Source of the DNA: Beroe forskalii
Taxonomy: Eukaryota > Ctenophora > Nuda > Beroida > Beroidae
Direction of reading: 5' to 3'
DNA: 64,000 nucleotides
NCBI GenBank assembly: GCA_011033025.1
Contig: WFMF01000069.1
Location: 310,001 to 374,000 of the forward strand
A program made the position numbers and the translations under genes. Each line of letters opens with the position of its first letter. Position 1 is the stretch's first letter. Below the pieces are notes generated by a model. The model did no database searches. It had not been told where the DNA came from and was given only the letters and a program-made list of their open reading frames with translations. Positions 12,306 through 24,930 of this stretch are shown piece by piece.

Positions 12306-13089
12306 ATTTAGGAACGCAAGTTATGACTGTTCATGAAACTTTCCTTCTTAACCAATATTGTCCTTAAGATGGATTTTCTTGTCCACGAAACCCTTCTTAA
12401 GTGTTGTAGGATGTGTCACGTGAATGAGCTAACGCAGATCACATGCATGGTGCACAAGCCAATCAGAGGCCAAGAAAGGATAATTGATTTTGTGTCACGC
12501 CAAGCATAAGCTAATTAAGATAGTATTTCCTATCGCTGCTATGAAAAATTTCCAATAAACTGTTCTAACTCAATAATGTGGGGCGATATAATAATTATTT
12601 GATTGAAATTGAATCCCATTCCAGAGTTAGGATCACGCTAAGAAGACGTTAAGAAGGATAAAACCGCTCTTACGCCGTTGTTCCTGTACAGAATATCTGC
12701 TGTAGATCTGCGGTTCAATTAGAATCTGTAATTGAATTAAAAACTGCCGTTCTACTGCAGATCTAGGGAATATTTTTGTCCGATGTTCCTGTATAACAGC
12801 AGATTGAGTGTAAGTGGCTTACATCCATATTGACACGCCCTGCATAGAAGTGAAACCCTTGCAAACTTTCTATCAGCAATTTTATTTGGATTTCGAATTG
12901 ATAAACAGAAGGTAGCAATAGATCAAAATAGGTGCGTAGAATATAGAGACTTCTTTGTAAACTTTATCAGAAATAAGAGTACGAGTAGTGTGATGACAAA
13001 CATCTTTAATTGTAACAAGTGAAACGCCGTGTTTCTTGCAGTATTTCAATGGATGTATCATTCATTGACATAATATAGTGGAGAGAGAT
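12306..13089. other. Transposon-interior sequence, no gene seen
   Basis: Holds repeated CTTCTTAAG motifs and, at 12670-12800, GTTCCTGTACAGAATATCTGC with CTGCAGATCT-type motifs. These recur inverted at 20380-20585, consistent with both belonging to one original element. Confidence 0.4.
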
Positions 13090-13996
13090 CAGAATCTTAC
13101 CTAATTGGAATGGAATCAGGGTGCCTAGTGGCAAATGGACTGGGATAACATGGTTAGATCATAGTTGAAAATGGGCATAGAAAGATTGAGCTGGGATCAG
13201 AGTGCTAAGTGGATTGGCATCAGAGTGGTAAATGGCCATTGGACTGAGTTCAGAGTGGTAAGCAAACTGCGATCAGAGTGGTAATCAGGTAAGTAGAATG
13301 GAATCAAAGTGGTAACTGCCATACATATTGAGATCAGAGTGGTAAATGGACATTTGACTGGGTTCAGAGTTTTAAGCAGACTGGGATCAGAGTAAAAAAT
13401 GGACGGGAGGACTGGGATAAAAGTGGTTAGTAAACAGGAATCGGAGTAGAAAGTGGACTCAGCCCTCAGGACTGATATTAGAGTGGCAAATTGACTGAGA
13501 TTATAGTGGTACGTGTTCTGGAATCAGATTGCAAAGTGGAATCAGGAGTCAAGACTGTGTTCTCAAAGTGACGAATGGACTGGGATAATTTAAGTGGTTA
13601 GTATACGGGAAATAGAGTGGAAAGTGGACTCCGGACTAAAATCATGAATCAGGTTGGCAAATAGACTGGGATAGAAGTGGTTTATTGATGGGAATTAGAG
13701 TGGAAATTGAACTCAGTACTACTACTGAGACCAGGGTGGCAAATGGACCTGCATCAGAGTGGTAAATGGACATTGGACTGAGTTCAGAGTGGTAAGCGGA
13801 CTGGGATCAGTGGTAGCATAGGTGGAATGGGATAAGAGTGGTAAGTGAGTCACTGTAAGTCCTGGTAAGTGGATTGAGATCATAGTGGAAAATAGACATT
13901 GAACTGGAGGGTCAGAGTTGTAAGAGGACTGGGATTAGAGTGGTAATTGGAATGGAATCACCGTAGTGATTGAACGCTGAACTGAGATCAGAGTGC
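13090..13996. repeat. Degenerate satellite, left part
   Basis: Irregular repeats built around GACTGGGATCAGAGTGGTAAG, with unit length drifting between about 25 and 40 bp. The array resumes at 17402 after the nested elements. Confidence 0.75.
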
Positions 13997-14726
13997 TAAG
14001 GGGCGATCCATAAATTACGTTCGCCATTTAGGGGGGAGGGGTTTTCAAATTTGTAACATGTGCGAACATAGGGGGGGGGGGGAGGGGGTTTTGAGAGGGT
14101 GTAACGTTACAAATTGATGTGCGAAAATATGTGATTTTTCGACGATGGATTGACCATGTTATGCATTTTATATCACTATCATTTGCACAGGATGGTGAAA
14201 ATAAGTCTCAGTCAAGGCATGGAATTCGAATGTGATTTCGGTAAAACTGAACACCATCACCAGTGTTTATTCAACTAAGCAACTAATGCTATGGTATATT
14301 TTATGGTAACATTGGCCCGAATGCAGAAGTTAATGATTTCCCTTATCTTTAAGGAAAAGCCTTAAAATTAAGGGTTTCCTTCAAAAAATGACCTTTTCCC
14401 TTGAAACCAGTGGCAAATCTTGGAGAATTTAGGGCGTTTGAACTCGAAATTATGGTTTTCCGGCACGAGGGCACCCATGCTGGTGTGAACAAGCCATCTC
14501 AAGTTCGGAAATATGCATGCAGTACCAAAGTAGAGCGTCAAGAAGAGGTTCACTAAAACGTAGTGTATTTTTAAGGAAATTACTTTAAAAATGAGGGAAT
14601 CCCTTATAATCGAAAGGGAAACCCTTAATAAAAATTGAGGGGATCCCTCAGCAAATCCACTACTTTATAAGGGATTCCCCTATGCTTTCCCTTAAGATTT
14701 AAGATACACTTCGGGTTAAGAGGGTA

Positions 14727-15279
14727 ACTTAGGAGTGTGATAGGCTTACTTAGGAGTGTGATAGGCTTACTTAGGAGTGTGATAGGCTTACTTAGGAGTG
14801 TGATAGGCTTACTTAGGGGTGTGATAGGCTTACTTAGGAGTGTGATAGGCTTACTTAGGAGTGTGATAGGCTTACTTAGGAGTGTGATAGGCTTACTTAG
14901 GAGTGTGATAGGCTTACTTAATAGTGTGATAGGCTTACTTAGGAGTGTGATAGGCTTACTTAGGAGTGTGATAGGCTTACTTAGGAGTGTGATAGGCTTA
15001 CTTAGGGGTGTGATAGACTTACTTAGCAGTGTGATAGGCTTACTTAGGAGTGTGATAGGCTTACTTAAGAGTGTGATAGGCTTACTTAAGAGTGTGATAG
15101 GCTTACTTGGGAGTGTGATAGGCTTACTTAGGAGTGTGATAGGCTTACTTAGGAGTGTGATAGGCTTACTTAGGAGTGTGATAGGCTTACTAAGGAGTGT
15201 GATAGGCTTACTTAGGAGTGTGATAGGCTTACTTAGGAGTGTGATAGGCTTACTTAGGGGTGTGATAGGCTTACCCACT
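14727..15279. repeat. 21-bp minisatellite, about 26 copies
   Basis: Unit GTGTGATAGGCTTACTTAGG plus A, highly uniform (occasional GGGGTGT or TTAAGAG variants). The period is a multiple of three, so open frames such as repeated GLLRSVI appear on both strands. These are not genes. Confidence 0.95.
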
Positions 15280-17110
15280 CATAACCCACCCCTATCCCCT
15301 CAAAACCCACCCCAATCCACTCATAACCCACCGCTTTCCCCTCATAACCCACCCTTTTACACTCATAACCCACCCCTTTCCCCTCAAAACCCACCCCTTT
15401 CCACTCATAACCCACTCCATTCCACTCATAACCCACCCCTTTCCCCTCAAAACCCACCCCAATCCACTCATAACCCACCGCTTTCCCCTCATAACCCACC
15501 CCATTCCAATCATAACCCACCCCTTTCCACTCATAACCCACCCCTTTCCACTCATAACCCACCCATTTCCCCTCAAAACCCACCCCTTTCCCCTCATAGC
15601 CCACCCCTTTCCACTCATAACCCACCCCATTCCACTCATAACCCACCCCATTCCACTCATAACCCACCCCTTTCCACTCATAACCCACCCCTTTCCACTC
15701 AAAACCCACCCCTTTCCACTCAAAACCCACCCCTTTCCCCTCAAAACCCACCCCTTTCCACTCATAACCCACCCCAATCAACTCATAACCCACCCCTTTC
15801 CACTCATAACCCGTCCCTTTTCACTCATAACCCACTCCTTTCCACTCATAACCCACCCCTTTCCACTCATAACCCACCCCAATCAACTCATAACCCACCC
15901 CTTTCAACTCATAACCCACCCCTTTCCACTCAAAACCCACCCCAATCCACTCAAAACCCACCCCTTTCCACTCATAAACCACCCCTTTCCCCTCATAAAC
16001 CACCCCTTTCCCCTCATAACCCACCCTTTTCCACTCATAACCCACCCCTTTCCCCTCAAAACCCACCCCTTTCCACTCATAACCCACCCCATTCCACTCA
16101 TAACCCACCCCTATCCCCTCAAAACCCACCCCAATCCACTCATAACCCACCGCTTTCCCCTCATAACTCACCCTTTTCCACTCATAACCCACCCCTTTCC
16201 CCTCAAAACCCACCCCTTTCCACCCATAACCCACCCCATTCCACTCATAACCCACCCCTTTCCCCTCAAAACCCACCCCAATCCACTCATAACCCACCGC
16301 TTTCCCCTCATAACCCACCCCATTCCACTCATAACCCACCCCTTTCCACTCATAACCCACCCCTTTCCACTCATAACCCACCCATTTCCCCTCAAAACCC
16401 ACCCCTTTCCCCTCATAGCCCACCCCTTTCCACTCATAACCCACCCCATTCCACTCATAACCCACCCCTTTCCACTCATAACCCACCCCTTTCCACTCAA
16501 AACCCACCCCTTTCCCCTCATAACCCACCCCTTTCCCCTCAAAACCCACCCCTTTCCACTGAAAACCCACCCCTTTCCACTCAAAACCCACCCCTTTCCA
16601 CTCAAAACCCACCCCTTTCCGCTCATAACCCACCCCTTTCCGCTCATAACCCACCCCTTTCCACTCAGAACCCACCCCTTTCCCCTCAAAACCCACCCCT
16701 TTCCACTCAAAACCCACCCCTTTCCCCTCAAAACCCACCCCATTCCACTCATAACCCACCCCTTTCCACTCAAAACCCACCCCTTTCCCCTCAAAACCCA
16801 CCCCTTCCCACTGAAAACCCACCCCTTTCCCCTCAAAACCCACCCCATTCCACTCATAACCCACCCCTTTCCACTCAAAACCCACCCCTTTCCGCTCAAA
16901 ACCCACCCCTTTCCCCTCAAAACCCACCCCTTTCCACTCATAACCCACCCCTTTCCGCTCAAAACCCACCCCTTTCCCCTCAAAACCCACCCCTTTCCAC
17001 TCATAACCCACCCCTTTCCCCTCATAACCCACCCCTTTCCCCTCAAAACCCACCCCATTCCACTCATAACCCACCCCTTTCCACTCAAAACCCACCCCTT
17101 TCCCCTCATA
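15280..17110. repeat. 21-bp minisatellite, about 87 copies, with an 819-bp higher-order duplication
   Basis: Unit CTCATAACCCACCCCTTTCC plus A or C. Rare variant units recur exactly 819 bp (39 units) apart: the CCGCTTTCCC pair at 15331 and 15478 recurs at 16150 and 16297, and ACCCATTTCC at 15561 recurs at 16380. The minus strand carries GGGG and GGG runs in each unit. The 838-codon plus frame and its minus counterparts come only from the repeat. Confidence 0.95.
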
Positions 17111-17401
17111 ACCGACCCTATGCTCCTCAAGCGACCTTTTCCTTTACTTTTGGAGCATTTCCCTTATTTTTAAGCATTTCCCTTATTTTTAAGCATTTCC
17201 CAATTTTAAGGGGATCCCTCATTTCTGCATACGGGCCATTATGTTTATCATAATATAAATTTTCTAAAATTTATTGCGAACGTTCAATAAGGGGGGGGGG
17301 GGGGGGGGGGTGGTTTTGAATTTGTAACAAGTGCGAACATAGGGGGAGGGGTGTCTGAAATTCGGAGAAAAAAGCGAACGTAATTAATGGATGGCCCCTA
17401 A

Positions 17402-17900
17402 GTGGATTGGCATCAGAGTGGTAAATGGCCATTGGACTGAGTTCAGAGTGGTAAGCAGACTGGGATCAGAGTGGTAAGTAGAATGGAATCAGAGTGGTAA
17501 CTGGATTGAGATGAAAGTGTAAAATGAACATTGGTCTGGGATCAGAGCAGTAAGTAGAATGGATTATTGAACTAGCGTAGTAAAGTAGTAAGTGAACTGA
17601 GATCAGAGTGCTTAGTAGATTGGGATCAGAGTGGTAAATGGACATTCGATTGGGTTCAGAGTCGTAAGCAGACTGGGATCAGAGTGGAAAGTGGACTCAG
17701 GACAGACGTCATTGTCAAATGGACTTGTATCAGAGTGATACGTGAACTGGGAACAGAATGGTATATTATAAGTGGATTGAGAGCAGAGTGATATAAGTGG
17801 ATTGAGATCAGACTGCAGGTAAGATAAGCGTGTTAGTGGACTGGAATTGGATTGGTAAGTCAGCAGAGTTCAGAAATTAGAGTAGATAGTAAACTTGCGT
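17402..17900. repeat. Degenerate satellite, right part
   Basis: Continuation of the GACTGGGATCAGAGTGGTAAG-type array interrupted at 13999. The first units closely match those near 13205-13260. Confidence 0.7.
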
Positions 17901-18311
17901 CTGCTATCAAAGTGGTAAGTGGAAAATGTAGGAAACATCATGGAAGTCAAAACAACTCTCTGATATCAAATGAACATTGGCAAATGAAGCATGTTTGATT
18001 ACATGGAATACATAATCGCATGTGTACGTAGATTAGGTACTAATGTAAACAATTGCCTATAGATCTACAGCAATAATAACAATGTGTGCTAAGTGCTAAA
18101 ACAACCACATTGTTTTTACTAATTTGGCATAATTCAGTTATCCCAGTACTATTGAGTAGTGAAAGTACTGCAATTTCACGCTCGATGGGTTAATTTGGCT
18201 AGCTAACCAGGATAATGTTACTTGATTGGGTACAGCTAGCATTAACAGTTTCTGATCGTTTGAAGAATCATTTTCCGTCGCATTTTAAATAGGTATTGAG
18301 GGTCCCAGTTA

Positions 18312-20245
18312 AGGCTTTGACTCGGATACGCTTCGGGAGGTAACCCAAAGAAGCCTAAACAGTATCAACCAGTGGTGTAGGGCAAATGGTCTGAAGCTAT
18401 CTCAGCTGAAGACCCACTGCGTCATGTTTACGAATAGGAGGAACTGGTCATTCAGTAAGCCCCTGAAAGTAGACGGCGTCGAAATCGAAGTGAGAACTTC
18501 CACTAAGTTTCTAGGAATCACCCTAGACTCAAAGCTGACGTGGAACAATCACATCGAAACTGTGTGCAAGAAGGCCAAATCTATCTTAATGCAGTGCAGG
18601 AAAGCGGTTGGTCCCACCTGGGGCCTGAAACCGATCACCATGCGCTGGATTTACGAGGTAATGGTTCGACCAATACTCACGTATGGTTCAACGATATGGA
18701 TTGCTGGCACACAAAAAACGCACAACCAGCAGCTGCTAAAGGGAGTTCAGAGGTTGGCAAACGTACTTATTACGGGAGCCTTACCTTCGACCCCAACTAC
18801 AGCGCTGGATGTCGTCACAGGGATTATCCCAATCACGCTGTGGACTAGGGAGGTCGCTGCGAAGGAAACCATGCGTCTGAAGTGCCAAGGCCATTGGTGC
18901 TTCCCTCCGCCTGGAAAGTCTTCAGCGCGCATCACCAGCCACATCAGTGAGAATGAGAAGTTTATCAGGGCCCTGCCCAAGGATTTAATTTCCAAAGAAC
19001 AAGATCCGATGAAACCGATTCTCAGTATAAACCAACGGTTCACTGTGCTAGTCCCGTCTCGGGAGGAGTACAAGGAGCCGAAGGGTGAGGACTTTGATGT
19101 CGTGTGCTATACGGACGGTTCTAAAATCAACGACCACACGGGAGCAGGAGTTGTGATCAAAGGTGGACCATCCTGGAGCCACTTGGACCACTGCGAATCC
19201 TTCCATCTTGGGCTACACAGTACGGTGTTCCAAGCAGAAGTCTTTGCTGTTGCTAAAACGGCAGAGATACTGCAGGAACATGCACTGAGTAACACCAAAA
19301 TCTTGATAAATTGTGATAGCAAATCGGCTATTCAGGCGATAAATGCTATCAAGAGCAAGGTGCCACTTCGGGCATCAAACTCCCTCAACTCACTTGGAAA
19401 CACCAACAAGGTCACACTTAGTTGGATTCCAGCTCACAGTGGGTACGAGGGGAACGAGCTGGCGGACCAGACAGCGAAAGCTGGGGCGACCAACTCAAAC
19501 GACAGCGCATCCAGGGTCTTACTCCCCATACCGCGTGGGGTATGTTTCGCGGCAATGAGGAGGAAGACCAAAGAGGACTGGATAAGCTCCTACAAAGCTG
19601 ATCCTCCCAGAATGTTCAACATGATGTGGAGGGACAAATTTGCAAAGGAGCTATCCAGTATGGGTAGGAAGGATCTGAGAGTGGCTACTCAACTCCTGAC
19701 AGGCCACACAGTCCTAAACTACCACCTCAAGAAACTGAATCCCGCTGTCCCTGCAACCTGTCCTCTCTGCGAAAGCGAAGATGAAACGGTATCGCACTTC
19801 CTGGGAAATGCCCTCCTAGGCAGTATTAGGGCCGAGTACTTCGACACCTACTACTGTGCAGGTACCGACATCGTGGACAGGTTCAAACTCAACAGGATCG
19901 TCAGCTACGCCCACAGGACTGGTCGCCTGGTACCTAAGAGAGTATGCGACGATTCTGCAACTACTTGAGGCTCTGTCCCTCACCGGACTGAGCCTTCAGT
20001 CACAGGGATACACTCAAGCCGTCCCCAGAGGATGTCGCGGAGGTAGCCCTCGCTCCGGCCACAGAAGGAGGGGCTCGACCCCGCCGCTGGGTCGGGAACG
20101 CCGTCCTGTTCCGACAGGATGGCAACGGGGAGGAACGGGACTCCCGTCCCATCCGGGCGCATGGGAGCTCGGAAGCGCTTGCCTCGGCCAGAAGCTTCCT
20201 CTACTGGGTGCCGCCTGGGCACTCGCTGGCCCATCCCCCTTCTAG
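18312..20245 (+). mobile_element. I-group LINE, copy B (5' truncated)
   Basis: Starts within the RT domain (AAGGCTTTGACTCGG) and runs to the family 3' end, GGCCCATCCCCCTTCTAG. It lacks the (TAG)n tail seen in copies C and D. It is almost identical to copy A over 1.9 kb, apart from a 6-nt in-frame deletion in RNase H near 19349 and a few single-base changes. No clear target duplication was found. Confidence 0.9.
18424..19968 (+). pseudogene. LINE copy B ORF2, C-terminal 514 codons
   Basis: An open frame covering the RT thumb region (TSTKFLGITLDSKLTWN), RNase H (YTDGSK, AEVFAV, NCDSKSAIQAI, WIPAHSGYEG) and the zinc-binding CPLCESEDETVSHFLG motif. It ends in KRVCDDSATT, which is probably the true ORF2 C-terminus that copy A loses through a frameshift. 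Most of the RT and all of the endonuclease are missing, so it cannot move by itself. Confidence 0.8.
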
Positions 20246-21046
20246 AAATTTCGTTCGAATTGGAAAGTGAACTAGCGTTCACTGATTAATCACATGAACT
20301 GGTCCATTTTCCTAATTAACATTCAGGAAGCCCAATGAGTTTTTACTGTAGGGCACGTGACTACTCCACTTAATTGGAGCAGCGCAGAATCTGCACTCGA
20401 TCTGTTGTTGATTTCTACAGCAGATAATATTCCCTAGATCTGCGGTCGATCTGCGGTCGATCTGCACTGCAGACTTTAATGACCGCAGATTTTACGGAAC
20501 ATCGGACTGCAGATTCACAGCACATTTTAATAACCGCAGATCCACTGCAGATCTACCGCAGATATTCTGTACAGGAACAACGGGGTAAGTGATGCACCTA
20601 AATATAGTGAAGTTAAGAAGAAAGTTAAGTGCACTTAGTGAGTTAGGAAGACCCCAATTAAGCTCACGTTTGACTCACGCATCAAATATGGAGGGTAACG
20701 CAGACTTAAGAAGGGTTTATGAAAAGTCTTCTTAAATATTTAGGAAGTTCCTAAGTAGAAAAATATAAGTGCAAAATATCTTCTTTACTAAAGTTTCGTG
20801 AACAGAATATTTATGAGCACTCTTAAAATCGATCATAAGTATTTCTTAAGTACACTTATCTCCGTTCGTGGAGGATCCCCTGGTTGCTAAGATGTGTCAC
20901 TGAACGCGCATTGATCACACTCACTGCTAACAATTTATCTTCGCGCCAATGTAAAGTATACACACGTACCGCCTTATTATCTGAAGTAGGGAAATTAGCG
21001 CACGCGCGAAAATCCTAAAATCACTTTTCTTTTTGAACATTGACTG
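20246..21046. other. Right interior of the Tc1-bounded composite, no gene seen
   Basis: At 20380-20585 there are many CTGCAGATCT and GATCTGCGGTC motifs, ending in TCTGTACAGGAACAACGG, the inverse of the motif near 12672. After that come AT-rich sequence with AAGAAGTTAAG motifs and the right TIR. Confidence 0.4.
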
Positions 21047-21048
21047 TA

Positions 21049-22960
21049 TTTATGTTGTGGTAATGCGCAGTGATATGACGTCATACATTCATATCATAAT
21101 GTCAATACTTGACTATATTAAAAGCCACAGATCGAAGAGTGGAGACAGAGAGAGGGAGAGAGCCCTCCAGCGGTACAGACATGGTGATACTTTAATTAAC
21201 GGAATCAGACGGAATTCATATAAAGTTCTTGTAAAAAGCTCAACCGGCTTCATGTAAAAATTGTGACGATTTTGTGACAATGATGCCCGAACACCTTCTC
21301 CGTCGTTAGGTACATAACATGTACAACAAAGGATTGTCCCAAAATGGTACACGTACTCGATAGGTCACGATACCTGTTTGGCAATAACATCAAGTATTCG
21401 GTTTTGAGCTTGATTGATTGCTCCTCCCTTCTGTAGGAAAATAGCGGGTTCAACCTTTTCTATCTTCACTGAAGGTGATCTGAAAGAAGTAATGGTTATC
21501 TTTCATGTAACTTGGAATGAACCTGGACACAGAAAAGTTCTTACACATATCATTCAGGTGACCAGTATCACATTGAAATGGAATGGAATTTGGGGTGCCC
21601 GTGCACTGATATCCGCCAAACTTGATTGGATGCTGGATGAATGTGTCAACGTCATCTGGAATGGAATTTGGGATGCGTATTGCGTGTGTCCACCGTGGGT
21701 CTGGTGGCTACATACTAGAATAAGACCGACAAAGAAGACCCAGTTGAAAATTATGTAAGCTTATAAGCTTATCGAGAACCCATCATGAGTTACACTTTAG
21801 CAGTACACTCAGTTTTTTGATAAGAAACTGTCTGTAAGAAACTTAGCCTAGGATTTCCGAAAATTTAAGAAACTTAGCGTAGAATTTTTGGAAAAATTAA
21901 GAAACTTCACTGATTTACATTTACAATTAAGAAATTAAACTTCTGGCCTAAATTTTGAAATTTGTGAATAAAATCCTATTGCAACTGAAATTCTTTTAAC
22001 ATGATACGTCTGGCTTCTGAGGTTCTGGGGCTGCGCCCTAGACCCCACTTTTTGATTGTGAACATTCCGAAACTAATCTAGTACTTCTATTGGACTTCTA
22101 TTGGACTTTTATTACAGTATTACACTGGATATGTGATAATCGATCATATTATGGAATAGAAATTTAGAAAATGAATCTTTCAATTTCATGATTTGTCGGT
22201 AGTAACATGTCAGATACTAAAGCACAAAACAGAAATTTAGAAATTGTTGTTGCGACAGGACACTATTACAGTTCCATATCTATTTCCAAAAGTTCCAAGC
22301 ATTAAGCTCGGCTAGCTAAATCTTTATAGGATTTAGATATTATCTAAATTTCAAAATTCATGAACTTTTTTGGAAGAACACAAGTTGATGAAGATCCCTG
22401 AACATTATTGTATACAGTTATAAATCTTTTAAGATAGCTACATGCTTAAAAGTATTATAACCTGAAAGGGGCGGTGGCAATGGGGAAAAATGGGGTAAAA
22501 TGGGAAAAATGGGGACTTTTTTCATGGGGGAATTTACTGTAGCTTTTTCCAACTGAAAATTCCCCCATTTTTCCCATTTTTATTTCACCTAAAATTCAAG
22601 TAGGATTGGTGTAGAGTAATATATTCACGGTATAAATGATCATCAAACATTAAAATTTCATTTTGGATGGTATCATTATGATCTTGATATGAATAATTAG
22701 ATAATTAATAAGATGATTTGCTGATTGGTGATTTTTAGTAAAATTTAGATATTTGGACGAAAGAACTGGCGTAGACCGCTTCAGAACACCTATCTTTGAA
22801 CACACATCTGGGACCTGTATCACTGGGCTCTGTCACAAATGAGCTCACATGACATCATGTATTCCTAAACATGTTCTAATCCATAGATATGTATGCCTTG
22901 GGACCAATTAGTAGTCTAACTGTCTAGAGGAAACAGAAATATCATTGCGTATTCAAAGAG
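21049..22960. other. No gene seen; one small inverted repeat
   Basis: AT-rich, with short frames only. At 22478-22592 the sequence AATGGGGAAAAATGGGG is followed by its inverse CCCCCATTTTTCCC, resembling a MITE. No target duplication was defined. Confidence 0.35.
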
Positions 22961-23814
22961 TGAAAAGACGCTTCCTCACCGGGTCTGACGCAGTTCTACT
23001 TCATATCAGACCAAGATAGACAGTTGTCACTGGAAAAAGTCAATGGACTGAGACATTACTGGAGATATGACGAGGTGAGATGTGATTGGACTAAGAGGAA
23101 CCGTCACAGGTAACTGGACTTGGATTTATCTGGACTCAGAGGGATCAGAGAATAAGAGCTGCCTGGACTAAGATTAGGACCTCGAGAGCAAGTGTCTGTG
23201 ACTCAGAGGTAGACTAGTAGATCAGAAGTCACTGAGAATAAGATAAGCTGCCTGACTCACTATAGTGACTGACCTAACGTGAGAGTCAGGTACTTCGCAG
23301 GACTCCTGAGAGGACTCGATTGACTTAGAACCTCTGACTCAGATGTGAGATGTACGAGACTTCCAGTGACCTCTGACCTGACAGAGGCACTCGACAGTAG
23401 ACTATGACTGAAGAGAGTCAGTTAGTCATGATTACTAGAGTTAGGGTACTCTAGAGTCTGATTAGAGTGAGAATAAGACTGACTAGAGCAGAGTGTGACT
23501 CTTTGACTCACTATCAGGGTGATTTTCGGTTTTTGTAACTTCATATTTCACCTCATCAGCAGACAGCTCCTCACCACGTCAGATTTCACCACCCTGGCAC
23601 GGCACAAGATCTGAAGGTGTCAGAAAAAGAGATAGAATTCAGGGAGGGAAGAGCAGGAGCGAGATAACTGAGAGAGAGGAAGAGTAGTTAGATCACGGAG
23701 TCAGCTTCTCCAGTAGAATAACGCGGATATTTGATCTATCGCCGTTTAATGCGAATTTTGTATATCTAGTATACTCTAGCCAATCTAGAGGCTTAGAGTT
23801 CTGAAAGTTCTTAC
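22961..23814. other. Degenerate GACTC/GAGTC-rich sequence
   Basis: From about 22970 to 23520 the sequence is full of GACTGA, GAGTCAG and GACTCAG words without a fixed period, like an old decayed minisatellite. A minus-strand stretch at 23565-23625 has splice-like edges (CTTCAG on one side, GTGAAA on the other), but I could not join it to a gene. Confidence 0.3.
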
Positions 23815-24895
23815 TTATGTACCATTTAGTGATAAATTTAGATAATTTATAGTTGGGTCGGTGTGGTTACATAGCACGAAAAATATATTGTTCCTATCAT
23901 CATAATGAGTGTCTATATTATTCTTAATGAATCTTTGCAGCTTATCTGTAAATAGTGTGTGTGGGCATTTTAGGAATATATGTTCTAGAGTTTCTAAGGA
24001 GGTATGGCAAAGACTGCACTGACCATTGTCCGTCGCAATTTTCATTTTGTATCTCATATTTACAGGTTGAGATCCGCATTAGTAACTTATACTGAAATTG
24101 GATTAATTTATAATTGTTGGTAATGCCATTGAAGGTATTATCTAGCACTACTGTCCAGTCTATATAATCTTTATTAAGGTGCGTAGTCCATGCTTTGAGT
24201 GCAGGCAGATCGTCTGGTGAGGAAGTAACCTGCATCTGACTGCGGATTTTACCTCCACTGACCGAGTCACTTACATTTTTACTTGCGTCCTTGAAAAAAG
24301 CAGGCTATCCTTCTTATCGATTCTGGAAATATCCCTATGCCTCACCATCGGGCAGTTGAATTTTCTAATCGCCATTTTTATATCGACATAAGACTTAGGA
24401 GTTATTATATTGCTATCTAAATTCCAGCGCTCGCAGAATAGATTGTAAGACATCAGGGTGTTATCATTATCCATGAAATCTGTAATGTACAAGATACCAC
24501 GTGAAATAAGACCATTGTTCCATAATCTGGAGCCAATATCCGTAATATTATCATTGTTCCAGATACAGTGGTTCGTACAGCTGCCCTTAGCAATGGTTGT
24601 TTTAGTTTTCCAATCTTGATAGCATTTCAGTACATCACTAACTATAACATATCTTGGATGAGCGAGTGCATTTTCTATCGAGATTTCAGGTTCATTTGGA
24701 AACTTTAACTGACTTAACAAAACGTTCTTCCAGTTATGTCTAAATTTCGGATCCAATATTTTCTTGATAAGAGTCAGCTTAAGACTTATAATAAACTCTG
24801 AAAAAATCGAAAAGGCCCAATCCTCCACAACTAGTGTTCCTTTTACCACCTCCCCTTTTAATCTTATCTCGCTTGCAACCCCACAAGAAGTTATA
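23815..24895 (-). pseudogene. L1/Tx1-type LINE ORF2, C-terminal fragment
   Basis: Minus-strand frames match the region after the RT domain in L1/Tx1-like LINEs: NFLWGCKRDKIKR near 24880, HCIWNNDNITDIGSRLW, GILYITDFMDN and SYNLFCERW, then LIQFQYKLLMRI and CSLCHTSLETLEHIFLKCPH, ending YLNLSLNGT. Frameshifts occur near 24850, 24260 and 24050. The 5' side is cut off at the edge of the 21-bp array at 24931. It is a typical 5'-truncated dead copy, from a different LINE clade than the I-group copies nearby. Confidence 0.65.
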
Positions 24896-24930
24896 CGTCA
24901 TGGTGTCAATCTTCTTGAGTAGAGTGACTG

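Larger units (their letters stand above)
14314..17237. mobile_element. Inner TIR element carrying two 21-bp arrays
   Basis: Left end GGCCCGAATGCAGAA and right end inverted GGCCCGTATGCAGAA, with ATT on both sides (14311-14313 and 17238-17240). Subterminal sequence has repeated AAGGGAAACCC and TTAAGGG motifs. Nearly all the rest is the two minisatellites. No coding sequence was found. Confidence 0.6.
14000..17398. mobile_element. TIR element with TAA target duplication, inserted in the degenerate satellite
   Basis: Left terminus GGGGCGATCCATAAATTACG; right terminus inverted GGGGCCATCCATTAATTACG. Both are flanked by TAA (13997-13999 and 17399-17401). The joined flanks match an unbroken satellite copy near 13205 (AGAGTGCTAAGTGGATTGG), which is a natural empty site. 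A 3-bp TWA duplication suggests the PIF/Harbinger group, but there is no transposase to confirm it. Its interior is mostly a second nested element. Confidence 0.75.
11783..21048. mobile_element. Composite locus bounded by Tc1-type TIRs with TA at both ends
   Basis: At 11785 the sequence CAGTCAGTGTTCAAAAAGAA begins. At 21046, read inward on the other strand, CAGTCAATGTTCAAAAAGAA begins. The match continues to about 33 bp with two differences, and both ends are flanked by TA. That is the signature of a Tc1/mariner insertion. The 9.3 kb between the ends is far longer than such elements and is explained by later insertions: satellite, nested TIR elements and LINE copy B. The alternative is that two separate related elements each left one end. 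Confidence 0.6.

Noticed and set aside
14737-17253. 838-codon open frame (and 424- and 320-codon minus frames)
   Set aside because: Entirely made of 21-bp repeats; open in several frames on both strands because the period is a multiple of three.
23565-23625. Minus-strand mini-exon with splice-like edges
   Set aside because: Its phase does not fit the candidate exon at 26021, and no partner exon was found.
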